From NCBI RefSeq assembly GCF_004349195.1, contig NZ_SMLG01000006.1:62001-126000 (forward strand): a DNA stretch of 64,000 bases. The letters run 5' to 3'. Below the pieces are notes generated by a model. That model was not told where the DNA came from. It saw only the letters and a list, made by a program, of their open reading frames with translations, and searched no databases. Numbering within the stretch: the stretch's first letter is position 1; each line of letters begins with the position of its first letter. This DNA is from Flavobacterium rhamnosiphilum. Lineage in GTDB: Bacteria; Bacteroidota; Bacteroidia; Flavobacteriales; Flavobacteriaceae. A program made the position numbers and the translations under genes. Shown here piece after piece: positions 50,837-60,561 of the stretch.

Positions 50837-52108
50837 TTATACTTTGAAAATCAATTTGTTCTTGTAGAAATACCATAATAGGATTGTCCAAAAGGCAACA
50901 TAAATCAATGCGAAAGCTAAAGAAGCTGTCATTGGATTAGTAAAAAATGGGGTCACTCCAAAAGAATATAGATACTCTAAAAGATTAATTTGTTCTGTTG
51001 GTATTTTTGGATTCTGAAATTGGATCATCGAAAAGATTCTTGGAATTATTCCCGAAAAGAAAAATACAATCATAGGATTTACTCCCCAAATTAAAAATAG
51101 CTTAGTCCATTTTGTATGGTTTTTAATGTCAATTAAATAATATAATAATGCCAAACATAATGTTGCCAAACCAGCGGTATATAGTACATAAGAGCTAGTC
51201 CAAATAGATTTATTTATTGGAAATACGATGTTCCAGATTAATCCAATAATTACAAGAATGAGCCCAATTCCTCCCATTTTTTTAGCAATTTCAAGCTTGC
51301 TGATTTGAAGGTTTAGCAAATTTCCGATACTCATTCCAATTATTCCTGATGCAATTGCGGGTATTGTGCTTAAAACGCCTTCAGGGTCCCAGGTTTTTGT
51401 TTGTGCCCACATATGGTTTTCTAATAGTACGCTATCAATCCAAGCCGCAAAATTAGTTCCCTTTTCAAAGTTTGGCGCACCAACTCCAGGAACTGGAATC
51501 AGAGACATTAATCCCCAATAAAGCAATAATAGGGATAAAGCGACCAGAAGTTGTGTTTTTTGATTTGTTTTTAAATATAAGAGTGAAACAAAGAAATAAA
51601 CAATTCCAATACGTTGTAAAACTCCCGGAATTCTAACGTCTTGATAGGCTTCGATTCCGCTAAAAGCTAAAATTAATAAAATGCCAAAAACAGAAAATGC
51701 CAAATAGGTCTTTGTTTTTGAATTGAAGTTACCCATAAGCGCATAAGCTACTGCAAAAGTTATTGCCAATCTACTTAGCAATAGTGGAATTCCTTGGAGT
51801 CCGAAGAGTTCTATTTTACCAAAATAATTCAGGAATAATCCTAAACAGAATATTCGTAAGGAACGAACAATTATTTTATTAAAAACTCCAGCATCAAAAA
51901 TTTTGTTAGGCATTGCAAATGGAATTGCAGTTCCTAAAATGAAAATAAAGAAAGGAAAAACTAAATCTGTAGGCGTACAGCCATGCCATTCTGCGTGTTC
52001 TAAAGGTGGGTAAATTGATGCCCAACTACCTGGATTGTTTACAATGGTCATCAATATGATGGTAAATCCTCTAAATACATCCAGTGAAATTAAGCGTTCT
52101 TTGGTCAT
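50837..52108 (-). CDS. Membrane acyltransferase-like protein (DUF5009, NagX/HGSNAT type)
   Basis: A 423-aa integral membrane protein with about 10-11 helices. The N-terminal RLISLDVFRGFTIILMTIVNN, then WHGCTPTDLVFPFFIFILG is the hallmark of the HGSNAT/NagX group, with the conserved His (WHG) and Asp (TPTDLVFP). GIPLLLSRLAITFAVAYALM and GVLQRIGIVYFFVSLL follow. In animals the family acetylates heparan glucosamine; in bacteria it is proposed to act on sugars near the membrane, but the substrate here is unknown. It follows bshC by 44 bp on the same strand. Confidence 0.87.
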   Translation of the reverse strand: MTKERLISLDVFRGFTIILMTIVNNPGSWASIYPPLEHAEWHGCTPTDLVFPFFIFILGTAIPFAMPNKIFDAGVFNKIIVRSLRIFCLGLFLNYFGKIELFGLQGIPLLLSRLAITFAVAYALMGNFNSKTKTYLAFSVFGILLILAFSGIEAYQDVRIPGVLQRIGIVYFFVSLLYLKTNQKTQLLVALSLLLLYWGLMSLIPVPGVGAPNFEKGTNFAAWIDSVLLENHMWAQTKTWDPEGVLSTIPAIASGIIGMSIGNLLNLQISKLEIAKKMGGIGLILVIIGLIWNIVFPINKSIWTSSYVLYTAGLATLCLALLYYLIDIKNHTKWTKLFLIWGVNPMIVFFFSGIIPRIFSMIQFQNPKIPTEQINLLEYLYSFGVTPFFTNPMTASLAFALIYVAFWTILLWYFYKNKLIFKV

Positions 52109-52152
52109 TGTTTTGTGGTTTATTTGGTTTTGACAGTTAATTTTTGTCTGGT

Positions 52153-53760
52153 TTAAGGAAGTGTTATTATGTTGAAATTATTCTCCAGTGGTTTAAGCTG
52201 GTTCATTACTATAGAAATCAAATTTTCTCCGTATTCCAAATAAAATTCCGAAAAATTAGCCTGGCGTTCCTGTAAACTTTGGTTGGGGAATAATTCGTTT
52301 TGCAAGTCGGTAATGCGTTGCAATTGTTCCGTATGTTTGCGTTTTTGGGCTTTTAATAACCTTCTTTCCAGATTTTCCAATCCTTTTATTTGTTTCGCTT
52401 CCTGAGCTTTTACAGCTCCGGTAAAGGATTTATCGGTTTGATGCACTAATGAGTGTAAATAATGAAATTGATTTTTTAAATGTTCTTTTTGGATGGTTAA
52501 ATCAATAGGGAATTCTGAGAATACTTTTACTTTCTCATTGATTAAATCGACTTGTTTGCTAAACAAAGCTGCCCAAGTCAAATCTAATTTGCCCGCTTTT
52601 TTTGCTTGTTTTTCGGTTGCTAAAAGGACTGAGTTTCTAAGTAAAAGCATTGGAAAAGGTACTTTTACAGATTCAAAAAAGGATTTTAGTTCTAACCAAT
52701 ACGCGATTTCTCCACCTCCGCCGATGTAGCATAAATTAGGAAGAATCACTTCTTGGTACAACGGACGCATAATCACGTTGGGGCTGAATTTTTCAGGATG
52801 ATTTTCTAAAAGTGATAAAATTTCCTTTTCAGAAAACTCGATTTTGGTGTGATTTACTTTGTAGGTATCGTTTTCAAAGAGGATGCGTTCTCGTAAATCA
52901 TCTTCGATGTAAAACAAATTGATTTCCCGTGGATTCACTTGAACCGTATAGTCTTTTAATTTATCGGCGGTTTCCAGCACCAATTTATGGGAGGATTGGT
53001 GAAGTAATTCTTCTTTTATAAAAGGAATGAAGTTGCGTTTTAAATCGGGATTATCCGCATCCAAAATGACTAAACCATACGCTCCAAAAAGCGCATTAGC
53101 CAAAAATCTCGTGGCATCGGCTAAATTATCGTGATTGAGATAGGAATCCTCAAACAGTTTTTTGAGTGTATTTGCATTCGTACTGGAACCTAATTCCAGC
53201 GCGTATACTTCAAGGAAATCAGCTAAGCCTTCAGTAGACAATCGTCCAACGGGACCAGTGCTTTCTTTGTTCCAACGGAATTTTTTACCTTTAAAATTGA
53301 AATAATTAATTTCTTCAAAATCATGGTCTTCGGTCGCCATCCAGTAAATGGGAACAAAACTATAAGCAGGATATTTTGCTTTTAATTCATTGGTTAAATT
53401 AATAGTCGAAATAATTTTGTATAAAAAATACAATGGTCCGCTGAATAAATTCAGTTGGTGACCAGTGGTAACGGTAAATGTATTGGTATTGGCTAAAGCG
53501 GCAATATTTTGTTTGGTCAAAGTTGAAGCTTCCAAATTTGAATATTGTTTTTCTAATGTAGAAACTAATATTTGTCTTTTGAAATTGCCATTGCTATTGT
53601 CATTGAAATTTTTTTGTTTTTCAATGATTTGTGCTTCAAAGTTTTCTAGAGTTGGAAACCGATGGTATAAAGACTGTAGATTTGGCTTTTGATCTAAATA
53701 ATCATTCATTAATGAAGAGAAATATCCTGAATTCTGATAGCTGATACAGTCGGTTGGCAT
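52153..53760 (-). CDS. bshC: Bacillithiol biosynthesis cysteine-adding enzyme
   Basis: A 535-aa protein. FTVTTGHQLNLFSGPLYFLYKI and PIYWMATEDHDFEEINYF are BshC signatures with the HxxE-like region, followed by KKFRWNKESTGPVGRL, LPNLCYIGGGGEIAYWLELK and a C-terminal coiled coil (LENLERRLLKAQKRKHTEQL). It adds Cys to GlcN-malate in the last step of bacillithiol synthesis, the main small thiol in many Bacteroidota. The NagX-like gene is downstream. Confidence 0.93.
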   Translation of the reverse strand: MPTDCISYQNSGYFSSLMNDYLDQKPNLQSLYHRFPTLENFEAQIIEKQKNFNDNSNGNFKRQILVSTLEKQYSNLEASTLTKQNIAALANTNTFTVTTGHQLNLFSGPLYFLYKIISTINLTNELKAKYPAYSFVPIYWMATEDHDFEEINYFNFKGKKFRWNKESTGPVGRLSTEGLADFLEVYALELGSSTNANTLKKLFEDSYLNHDNLADATRFLANALFGAYGLVILDADNPDLKRNFIPFIKEELLHQSSHKLVLETADKLKDYTVQVNPREINLFYIEDDLRERILFENDTYKVNHTKIEFSEKEILSLLENHPEKFSPNVIMRPLYQEVILPNLCYIGGGGEIAYWLELKSFFESVKVPFPMLLLRNSVLLATEKQAKKAGKLDLTWAALFSKQVDLINEKVKVFSEFPIDLTIQKEHLKNQFHYLHSLVHQTDKSFTGAVKAQEAKQIKGLENLERRLLKAQKRKHTEQLQRITDLQNELFPNQSLQERQANFSEFYLEYGENLISIVMNQLKPLENNFNIITLP

Positions 53761-53846
53761 AGTTTTGAGTTTCTAAATTTGTCGCTAAAGTAAGAAAAAG
53801 TAAAGTTATGTTTTTTTGGTTTAAGATATGTTTAGGAAAAGAGTAA

Positions 53847-56800
53847 TTATCGCTTCAAAGTAAAATGACCTCTATGTTCTTTTCCATCGGCTCTGGTCAC
53901 TACAAACCAATAATCATCAGACGGAAGTTCTAATCCATTCATAGTTCCGTTCCAACCCGAATCGTTATATTGTAACTCTTTGATGAATTTTTCATAACGA
54001 TCGATGATTTTAATTTTCAGGCCAGGTTCAAAATAGGAGAGTTTAATCTTCCAAGTATCGTTGAATCCATCTCCGTTTGGTGTGAAGAATTTTGGATACA
54101 TTAATAAATACACTTCGTCATTTACAGTTCCACATTCATTTTTATCGTGAACATATACGGTATAACTTCCATTATTTAAATCATTGAAAACATTGCTGTC
54201 CTGATAGTTAATTCCATCTATAGAGTATTCATAATTGCCCAAACCAGTAGCATAAACCGTAATCACGTTTTCGTCATTGGTCCAATCTTGGGTTGTTATT
54301 TTGTTAATGGTGGCCGGATTTGATAAAAAGACATTGAAGTTTTTTCTTGATGTACAAATTAATGGATTATTATTTTCTGTAACATCAACCCAATAATTTC
54401 CTGGCTGATTGATTGAAATGGTTTGAGATGTTTCAGTAGTTGACCATGAATAAGTATAGAAGCCCGTACCTGCATCGATAATAACATTTTTGTTTACGCA
54501 AAGAGGATAAGCGTCCAGCATATTTATTATAGGAGAGGCAATAAAGTTGAATTTCAATTCCGCTACTTTGTAGCAAGAGGTGGCGGGGTTGGTAACTCTA
54601 ACGTAAACCGTGTTGTTGCTATTGTTTAAATTACAAGAGGAGATGTTGGTGATTTGACTTGAAACGGTATTGTTTTCCGCACCCAAAAGACTATTGTAAT
54701 AAGTAAAACGATAATTTGTAGAATTGGGAATAAGATTAGTATTGTAAATAGTTAAATCAATATTTTCCGAGCCATCATTTAAGTTATCACACTCCGTTGT
54801 TTGATAATCATTGGCAGGAGGAATAGTTAAATAGGCACTATAGACATAAGCAGTATTTGTTAGAGACTTGCAACTTATACCTTTTTTTACAACAAGTGAA
54901 TAAGAAGTATTGCTTATTAAATTAGTAATGAAAGGATTAGTAGTCCAATTGATTCCTCCATCAAAACTATATAAATCACCAAGTGTTGTAATAGCGATGC
55001 TGGCATAAGTGCCACAACCTGCTGGAGTTAGTGTATATTGCGGGTAGCTATTTTCTAAATTATTCAAATAGACATATACGTTTGGCGACGTACAACCTTG
55101 TGCGTTTTTAATTTTTATGATATAACTTCCAGCAGTTAGATTACTTAAAGTATTGGATGTTTGCCAAGTGGTACCACCGTCGAAACTGTATTGATCGGCA
55201 GAGCTGGTAATGGCGATGCTTCCTAAATTAGAGCAATAAGGTTGATTGGCAATGTATATAGGGGCTGGCAAAAACTCGCTATAGAAAGTCACACTATTAA
55301 AATTTGAGATACAGCCAAATTGATCTTTTGTACGAATCAGATAGGTTCCCAATGGCAGGTTGGTTGCCGTATTGTTTGATGTCCAGGTAACACCATCGTC
55401 AAAACTGTAGGCTGCGGCAGAAGTAGTTATTGTAATGCTTCCAAAACCGCCACAACTGGTTGGGTTAACTGAACTATAAGAAGGGAATGAGGATAAATAA
55501 GGAATTATATTAATGCTTGTATTGTAAGAAATACAACCTGATGCTGTTTTTATTTTTATGCTGTAACTGCCAATAGCCAAATTGCTCATTGTAGCATTTG
55601 TTGTCCAAGTGGAACCACCATCATAACTATATTCAGATGCTGGAGATGTGATGGCTATTGTTCCGGTGCTCACAAAACAAGTAGGTTGAGTAACCTGAAT
55701 TGTTGGCTGTACAGCAACTTGATTGGCTATAATTGTAACAGATCCATTCGCAACACAACCCGTCGCATCTGTAACGGTAACGGTATAAGTTCCTATAGCG
55801 TTTACTACAGTATTTTGGGTCGTGGCTCCATTAGACCATAAATAACTGGATCCGGGAGAGGCGGTTAGGGTAGTGCTTCCGCTACAAACATTCAAAATAC
55901 CTGATATGGTAGCAGTAGGGTTTTTTACTATCAGTTGAATCGCTATTATTTTAAAACATGTCGCATCTTTAGAAGCCCTCACAAAAATAGTGGTACTCGT
56001 ACTCTCATAATTTAAAAAATTAGCAATAGCATTTGTGTCATTGGTAGCATGATTAAGAGTAGTAAAATAACTAAAGGTCAATCCGGGTTGAATACCTGCA
56101 ATAAGTGTATTGGCATTGGTCAAGTTGAAAAATTCTTTTCCATTGTGGTTGGTGTCGCAAAGTTCTAGATTTCCTGTTTGAAGTGTGAAATTACAAGTGC
56201 TACTACAATTCATAAATGAAATATCCCAACCTGGATTAGCGTCGTCATCTGTTGCAGAAGCAAAACTTGTCCCATTACAATTGGTTTGTGTAATGCCGTA
56301 ATTGATAGTTACCCCAACATTATAATTGCCAGTGGTTACATTAACTAAATTGGCAGCTTCCAAATTAAAACAAAATTTATGGTTCACTAAATCCAATGAT
56401 AAAGGAGTAGAGGTTGTATAAATTACTGTGTTTGTGTTATCATAAACTTTCATTGTAATTGATGTAACTGTAGCAGAAATACCGCCGGAATTAGGTAAAG
56501 TATAATTTCCACAAACAGAAATGGGCATGCTTGGGCAGATTTTATATAATGGATCCAGTTCAATACTTCCTTGTGAATTTTCAGTAGAATGTAACAAACA
56601 AATATCATCTATGTAAGCATAACCAAAATGTCCCATCAAACCACATCTTGTAGCCATAAACTCAACCGTAAATTCTTCATTGTTAGGAATAGAAGAAATA
56701 TCTAAAATACCAGATTGCCAATTTTTGGTATACAATACGATACTTCCTCCTTCTAAATTAGGTGCTTGTGTGAAAATACAATTCGTTGGATCACCAATTA

Positions 56801-57494
56801 GACAAAATTCACTGACAACAACACCATTTTTATTCAAAACCCGGGCTTTAAAATAAGGTTGCTCATTATTATGACCACTTTCTGTAATACTTTGTAAAAT
56901 GGCTTTGTAGTTAAATTTTAAAGTAGTTTCGTTATTGGTTTTAAAACGCTTTGCCTGAACCAATCCCATATTATAATTAGAGGATTTATAGTTCACTTTT
57001 AAAGAATATTGATCAAAAGCATTTATGTTGCCAATGTATTCATCCAAAAAATTTGAAGGTATTGTAGAAACCATCAAATTATTATTATTCGGGTCGAATT
57101 GCCTGATATTTTGATTTGCAGTTTCTGTAACTGATTTACATTGTATAGGATTTTGAACAAATCCTTCGGTGAACATGAAGTCTTTTAAAACATTGACTCC
57201 TGATACGGTTTCATATTCTTCAAATCCACTATTGGAACACATCTGAACAGCAGTTTGTGCTAATGATAAACGATTACTTATTTTGGTGTCAAAGTCAATG
57301 TTTTGTTGTTTTTTTTCAAAATAGGTCTTGCGCTCTATGGAATCAGTTATTAAACGACCATTCTGATCTTCGATTTTTATATTTCTGATAGAGGAAAAAC
57401 CAGAAACCTTTTTATCATGTAAAGGGTGTAATGTATTTTGTGCAAAGATTGTAAAACAAGTAAAATAGAATAAAACGACAAAGATATTTCTCAC
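53847..57494 (-). CDS. T9SS type B sorting protein with SprB-like repeats
   Basis: A 1215-aa secreted adhesin-like protein. The start is set at GTG 57494, which gives a normal signal peptide (RNIFVVLFYFTCFTIFAQN); the frame extends 8 codons to a TTG that lies inside the promoter box. Residues 80-430 form a jelly-roll-like lectin-like region. A middle part has four or more SprB-type repeats, each with YSFDGGxTWxT, a short turn and GSYxIKIKxxxGC (YSYDGGSTWTT, YSFDDGVTWTS, YSFDGGTTWQT, YSFDGGINWTT). The C-terminal 80 residues (FFTPNGDGFNDTWKI, ending EHRGHFTLKR) form the type B sorting domain. It is exported through T9SS and probably mediates adhesion or surface gliding. Confidence 0.93.
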   Translation of the reverse strand: MRNIFVVLFYFTCFTIFAQNTLHPLHDKKVSGFSSIRNIKIEDQNGRLITDSIERKTYFEKKQQNIDFDTKISNRLSLAQTAVQMCSNSGFEEYETVSGVNVLKDFMFTEGFVQNPIQCKSVTETANQNIRQFDPNNNNLMVSTIPSNFLDEYIGNINAFDQYSLKVNYKSSNYNMGLVQAKRFKTNNETTLKFNYKAILQSITESGHNNEQPYFKARVLNKNGVVVSEFCLIGDPTNCIFTQAPNLEGGSIVLYTKNWQSGILDISSIPNNEEFTVEFMATRCGLMGHFGYAYIDDICLLHSTENSQGSIELDPLYKICPSMPISVCGNYTLPNSGGISATVTSITMKVYDNTNTVIYTTSTPLSLDLVNHKFCFNLEAANLVNVTTGNYNVGVTINYGITQTNCNGTSFASATDDDANPGWDISFMNCSSTCNFTLQTGNLELCDTNHNGKEFFNLTNANTLIAGIQPGLTFSYFTTLNHATNDTNAIANFLNYESTSTTIFVRASKDATCFKIIAIQLIVKNPTATISGILNVCSGSTTLTASPGSSYLWSNGATTQNTVVNAIGTYTVTVTDATGCVANGSVTIIANQVAVQPTIQVTQPTCFVSTGTIAITSPASEYSYDGGSTWTTNATMSNLAIGSYSIKIKTASGCISYNTSINIIPYLSSFPSYSSVNPTSCGGFGSITITTSAAAYSFDDGVTWTSNNTATNLPLGTYLIRTKDQFGCISNFNSVTFYSEFLPAPIYIANQPYCSNLGSIAITSSADQYSFDGGTTWQTSNTLSNLTAGSYIIKIKNAQGCTSPNVYVYLNNLENSYPQYTLTPAGCGTYASIAITTLGDLYSFDGGINWTTNPFITNLISNTSYSLVVKKGISCKSLTNTAYVYSAYLTIPPANDYQTTECDNLNDGSENIDLTIYNTNLIPNSTNYRFTYYNSLLGAENNTVSSQITNISSCNLNNSNNTVYVRVTNPATSCYKVAELKFNFIASPIINMLDAYPLCVNKNVIIDAGTGFYTYSWSTTETSQTISINQPGNYWVDVTENNNPLICTSRKNFNVFLSNPATINKITTQDWTNDENVITVYATGLGNYEYSIDGINYQDSNVFNDLNNGSYTVYVHDKNECGTVNDEVYLLMYPKFFTPNGDGFNDTWKIKLSYFEPGLKIKIIDRYEKFIKELQYNDSGWNGTMNGLELPSDDYWFVVTRADGKEHRGHFTLKR

Positions 57495-57515
57495 AGTAAA
57501 AGTATTAAAAGGACC

Positions 57516-57548
57516 CAAATATAGCTAAATATTTACAAATTAAAACAA
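57516..57548 (-). promoter_or_regulatory. Promoter of the T9SS protein gene
   Basis: On the minus strand TTG, 22 bases, then TATATTTG; the box ends 21 bases before the GTG start at 57494 and covers the alternative upstream TTG start. Confidence 0.7.
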
Positions 57549-57648
57549 GAAAAGGTATTATTTAAAACCGTCTTTAAGTTTTGATAGTTTTTATCCCACT
57601 TGTAAATGACTAGCATAAATTTTTACGCAAAAACCGATAAATATCCCT

Positions 57649-57656
57649 TATTTTTG
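57649..57656 (+). promoter_or_regulatory. -7 promoter box of the radical SAM gene
   Basis: TATTTTTG, 17 bases before the TTG start at 57674. Confidence 0.6.
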
Positions 57657-57673
57657 CACAAAACGTATTCCTT

Positions 57674-59872
57674 TTGAAAACCAAACTTTTCCTCATTACG
57701 CCGCCTTTTACCCAACTGAATACACCGTATCCGGCAACCGCATATATCAAAGGTTTTCTGAATACCAAAAATATTGAGTCTGTTCAGGCGGATTTGGGTA
57801 TCGAAGTGATTTTGAAATTATTTTCAAAAGAAGGACTTTCAAGTTTGTTTACCGTTGCAAGTTCAACGTTTAAAGTTGGAAAAATCTCAGACAATTCTAA
57901 AAGAATTTTTGCTTTACAAGATGAATATTTAAAAACGATTGATCCCGTAATTGCTTTCTTGCAAGGGAAAAACCCAACGTTGGCGTTACAAATTTGTCAA
58001 GAAGATTTCTTGCCGGAAGCGTCCCGATTTGCACAATTGGAAGAACTCGATTGGGCTTTTGGAACGATGGGAACACAGGATAAAGCGAAACATTTAGCGA
58101 CTTTGTATCTCGAAGATATTTCGGATTTTATTGTGGAATGTGTCGATGCAAATTTTGGTTTCAGCCGCTATGCAGAACGTTTGGGACGAAGTGCGAATTC
58201 TTTTGACGAATTGTATGAAGCCTTGCAACAGGAACCAACCTATATTGATACCGTTCTTCTTTCTATTTTAAAAGAGAGAATAGAAACCATTCAACCTATA
58301 TTATTCTTGATTTCAGTTCCGTTTCCAGGGAATTTATATTCGGCTTTTCGTTCCGCACAATGGGTAAAAAAGCATTATCCAAACATCAAGATTTCTATGG
58401 GTGGCGGTTTCCCTAATACTGAATTGCGTTCGCTTTCAGATACTCGTGTTTTTGAGTTTTTCGATTTTATCACATTGGATGATGGCGAAATGCCAATCGA
58501 AGAATTAATTGCTAACATTGAAAATCCGGATTACAACTCCTATAAACGAACCTTTCTATTGGAAAACGGAAAAGTAGTTTATAAAAATAATTCCCTAAAA
58601 CCCGATTACAAACAATCGCAAGTAGGAACGCCAGATTACTCGGATTTGCTTTTGGATAAATACATTTCGGTTATCGAAATTGTGAATCCCATGCACCGTA
58701 TGTGGAGCGACGGTCGCTGGAATAAACTTACCATGGCGCACGGTTGCTATTGGGGGAAATGTACGTTTTGCGATATTTCTTTGGACTATATCAAAGTTTA
58801 TGAACCCGTTGCAGCCAATTTATTGTGCGACCGAATGGAAGAAATGATTGCTCAAACAGGCGAGAACGGATTTCATTTTGTTGATGAAGCCGCGCCTCCG
58901 GCTTTGATGCGCGCTTTGGCTCTCGAAATTCTTCGCAGAAAATTAGCCGTGACGTGGTGGACCAACATTCGATTCGAAAAAAGCTTTACCAAAGATTTAT
59001 GTTTGCTTTTAAAAGCTTCCGGTTGTATTGCCGTTTCTGGCGGTCTCGAAGTCGCTTCCGATAGATTGTTAAAATTAATAGACAAAGGTGTAACGGTAGA
59101 ACAAGTAGCGAAAGTGACCCGAAACTTCACCGAAGCAGGTGTCATGGTTCATGCGTATTTGATGTACGGTTATCCTACACAAACCATTCAGGAAACCGTA
59201 GACAGTCTCGAAATGGTACGTCAATTATTTGAAGTGGGCATATTGCAATCGGGATTTTGGCATCAGTTTGCCATGACAGCGCACAGTCCTGTGGGAATGT
59301 ATCCAGAGAAATTTGGTGTTTTGAAAGAAACGGAAGCCATTGGAACTTTTGCCAATAACGATATTAATTATACGGATGCAACAGGAATTGACCACGATAA
59401 ATTCAGTTTTGGATTGAAAAAATCCTTATTCAATTTTATGCACGGAATCTGTTTTGATTACGAATTGCAGGATTGGTTTGAATTTAAAATTCCAAAGACT
59501 AAAATTTCACCTGATTTTATTTTTGATGCCTTACAGGAAGAAGAGGATTTCAATAGTAAACCCACAGCCAAAATCGTTTGGTTAGGCGGGAAGCCATTTG
59601 TGGAACATTTTACCAAATCCAAAAAAGGGAATTCTTGGGAAATGATGACTTTGACTTTTCATGATAAAAAGGAAAGTTTCAGCATTCAAACGAATAAAAA
59701 TGAAGGAGAATGGCTGGTAGAAATGCTACAAAAAATCTCCGTTTCGAATGCTAAAATTTATAATTACCAAGAAGTTAAAGCTGATTTTGAATCACATCTG
59801 GAAGACTTTGAATTATTTTGGTACTCAAAACCTATTAAAACCCTTAGAGAGTTTGGGTTATTAGTCTTATAA
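57674..59872 (+). CDS. B12-binding-domain radical SAM protein
   Basis: A 732-aa protein that begins with TTG (KTKLFLITPPFTQLNTPYPA follows). The N-terminal half (about 1-290) is a B12-binding-like region ending in KHYPNIKISMGGGFPN and LDDGEMPIEELI. The radical SAM core has the CxxxCxxC of HGCYWGKCTFCDIS, then GFHFVDEAAPPALMR, and ISGGLEVASDRLLKLIDKG-like (seen as VSGGLEVASDRLL) segments. A C-terminal domain (about 620-732) of unknown function follows. The substrate is unknown; the layout is common among methyltransferases or lipid/tRNA-modifying enzymes. Confidence 0.88.
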   Translation: MKTKLFLITPPFTQLNTPYPATAYIKGFLNTKNIESVQADLGIEVILKLFSKEGLSSLFTVASSTFKVGKISDNSKRIFALQDEYLKTIDPVIAFLQGKNPTLALQICQEDFLPEASRFAQLEELDWAFGTMGTQDKAKHLATLYLEDISDFIVECVDANFGFSRYAERLGRSANSFDELYEALQQEPTYIDTVLLSILKERIETIQPILFLISVPFPGNLYSAFRSAQWVKKHYPNIKISMGGGFPNTELRSLSDTRVFEFFDFITLDDGEMPIEELIANIENPDYNSYKRTFLLENGKVVYKNNSLKPDYKQSQVGTPDYSDLLLDKYISVIEIVNPMHRMWSDGRWNKLTMAHGCYWGKCTFCDISLDYIKVYEPVAANLLCDRMEEMIAQTGENGFHFVDEAAPPALMRALALEILRRKLAVTWWTNIRFEKSFTKDLCLLLKASGCIAVSGGLEVASDRLLKLIDKGVTVEQVAKVTRNFTEAGVMVHAYLMYGYPTQTIQETVDSLEMVRQLFEVGILQSGFWHQFAMTAHSPVGMYPEKFGVLKETEAIGTFANNDINYTDATGIDHDKFSFGLKKSLFNFMHGICFDYELQDWFEFKIPKTKISPDFIFDALQEEEDFNSKPTAKIVWLGGKPFVEHFTKSKKGNSWEMMTLTFHDKKESFSIQTNKNEGEWLVEMLQKISVSNAKIYNYQEVKADFESHLEDFELFWYSKPIKTLREFGLLVL

Positions 59873-59971
59873 GTTTTTCCACCTAACTATATCTATTTAG
59901 CATAAAACTTAATTTTTGGTTTACGAAAACGTTTTCTTTTACTTATTTTTACGATTCTAAAATAGAAACAA

Positions 59972-60457
59972 ATGAGTATTGGTTATAAAGTTAATGTAAA
60001 CGACACTTTTCATTTTGATTTGGAAAAGGAAAGTGTTTCACAACTGGATGCAGTGCGTGTGGAAACGAATAAGTTCCATATTTTACACGAAAACACTCCT
60101 TATCAAGCGGAAATCATCACTTCTGATTTTCTTCAAAAAAACTACACCGTCAAGGTAAACAACAACACGTATACCGTTGCCATTTCAAACCCTTTGGATA
60201 TTTTGATTAAGGAAATGGGATTCGAAACGGGACTTACCAAACAAGTCAATTTTATCAAAGCACCTATGCCCGGATTGATTCTAGAAATCAGTGTTGTGGT
60301 AGGGCAAACTGTAAAAGAGAACGACAACCTAATTATTTTGGGTGCCATGAAAATGGAAAACAGTTTTCTTTCCCCACGAGATGGCGTTATCAAAACCATT
60401 TCGGTACTGATGGGAGATGCAGTAGATAAAGGACAGTTGTTAATTGAGTTTGAATAA
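59972..60457 (+). CDS. Biotin carboxyl carrier protein of an acyl-CoA carboxylase
   Basis: A 161-aa carrier. The C-terminal biotinyl domain (about 90-161: FIKAPMPGLILEISV, then IILGAMKMENSF) has the biotinylated Lys127 in the canonical AMKMEN. The N-terminal 90 residues (HFDLEKESVSQLDAV) are an extension. It is the first of three genes making a biotin-dependent carboxylase. A palindrome at 60463-60550 sits between it and the biotin carboxylase gene. Confidence 0.92.
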   Translation: MSIGYKVNVNDTFHFDLEKESVSQLDAVRVETNKFHILHENTPYQAEIITSDFLQKNYTVKVNNNTYTVAISNPLDILIKEMGFETGLTKQVNFIKAPMPGLILEISVVVGQTVKENDNLIILGAMKMENSFLSPRDGVIKTISVLMGDAVDKGQLLIEFE

Positions 60458-60462
60458 TAAAA

Positions 60463-60550
60463 TACCGCTAATTCGCTAATTAAAAATAGAATATTGAATT
60501 ATTCAAAGCAAGTGATTGTAAGAGAATTAAAATTAGCGAATCTGCGGTTA
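60463..60550. repeat. Inverted repeat inside the carboxylase operon
   Basis: TACCGCTAATTCGCTAATT (60463-60481) and AATTAGCGAATCTGCGGTTA (60531-60550) are inverted copies with a few mismatches around 49 bases. No T-run follows on the plus strand, so it is not an obvious terminator. Confidence 0.85.
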
Positions 60551-60561
60551 AAAAATAAAAA

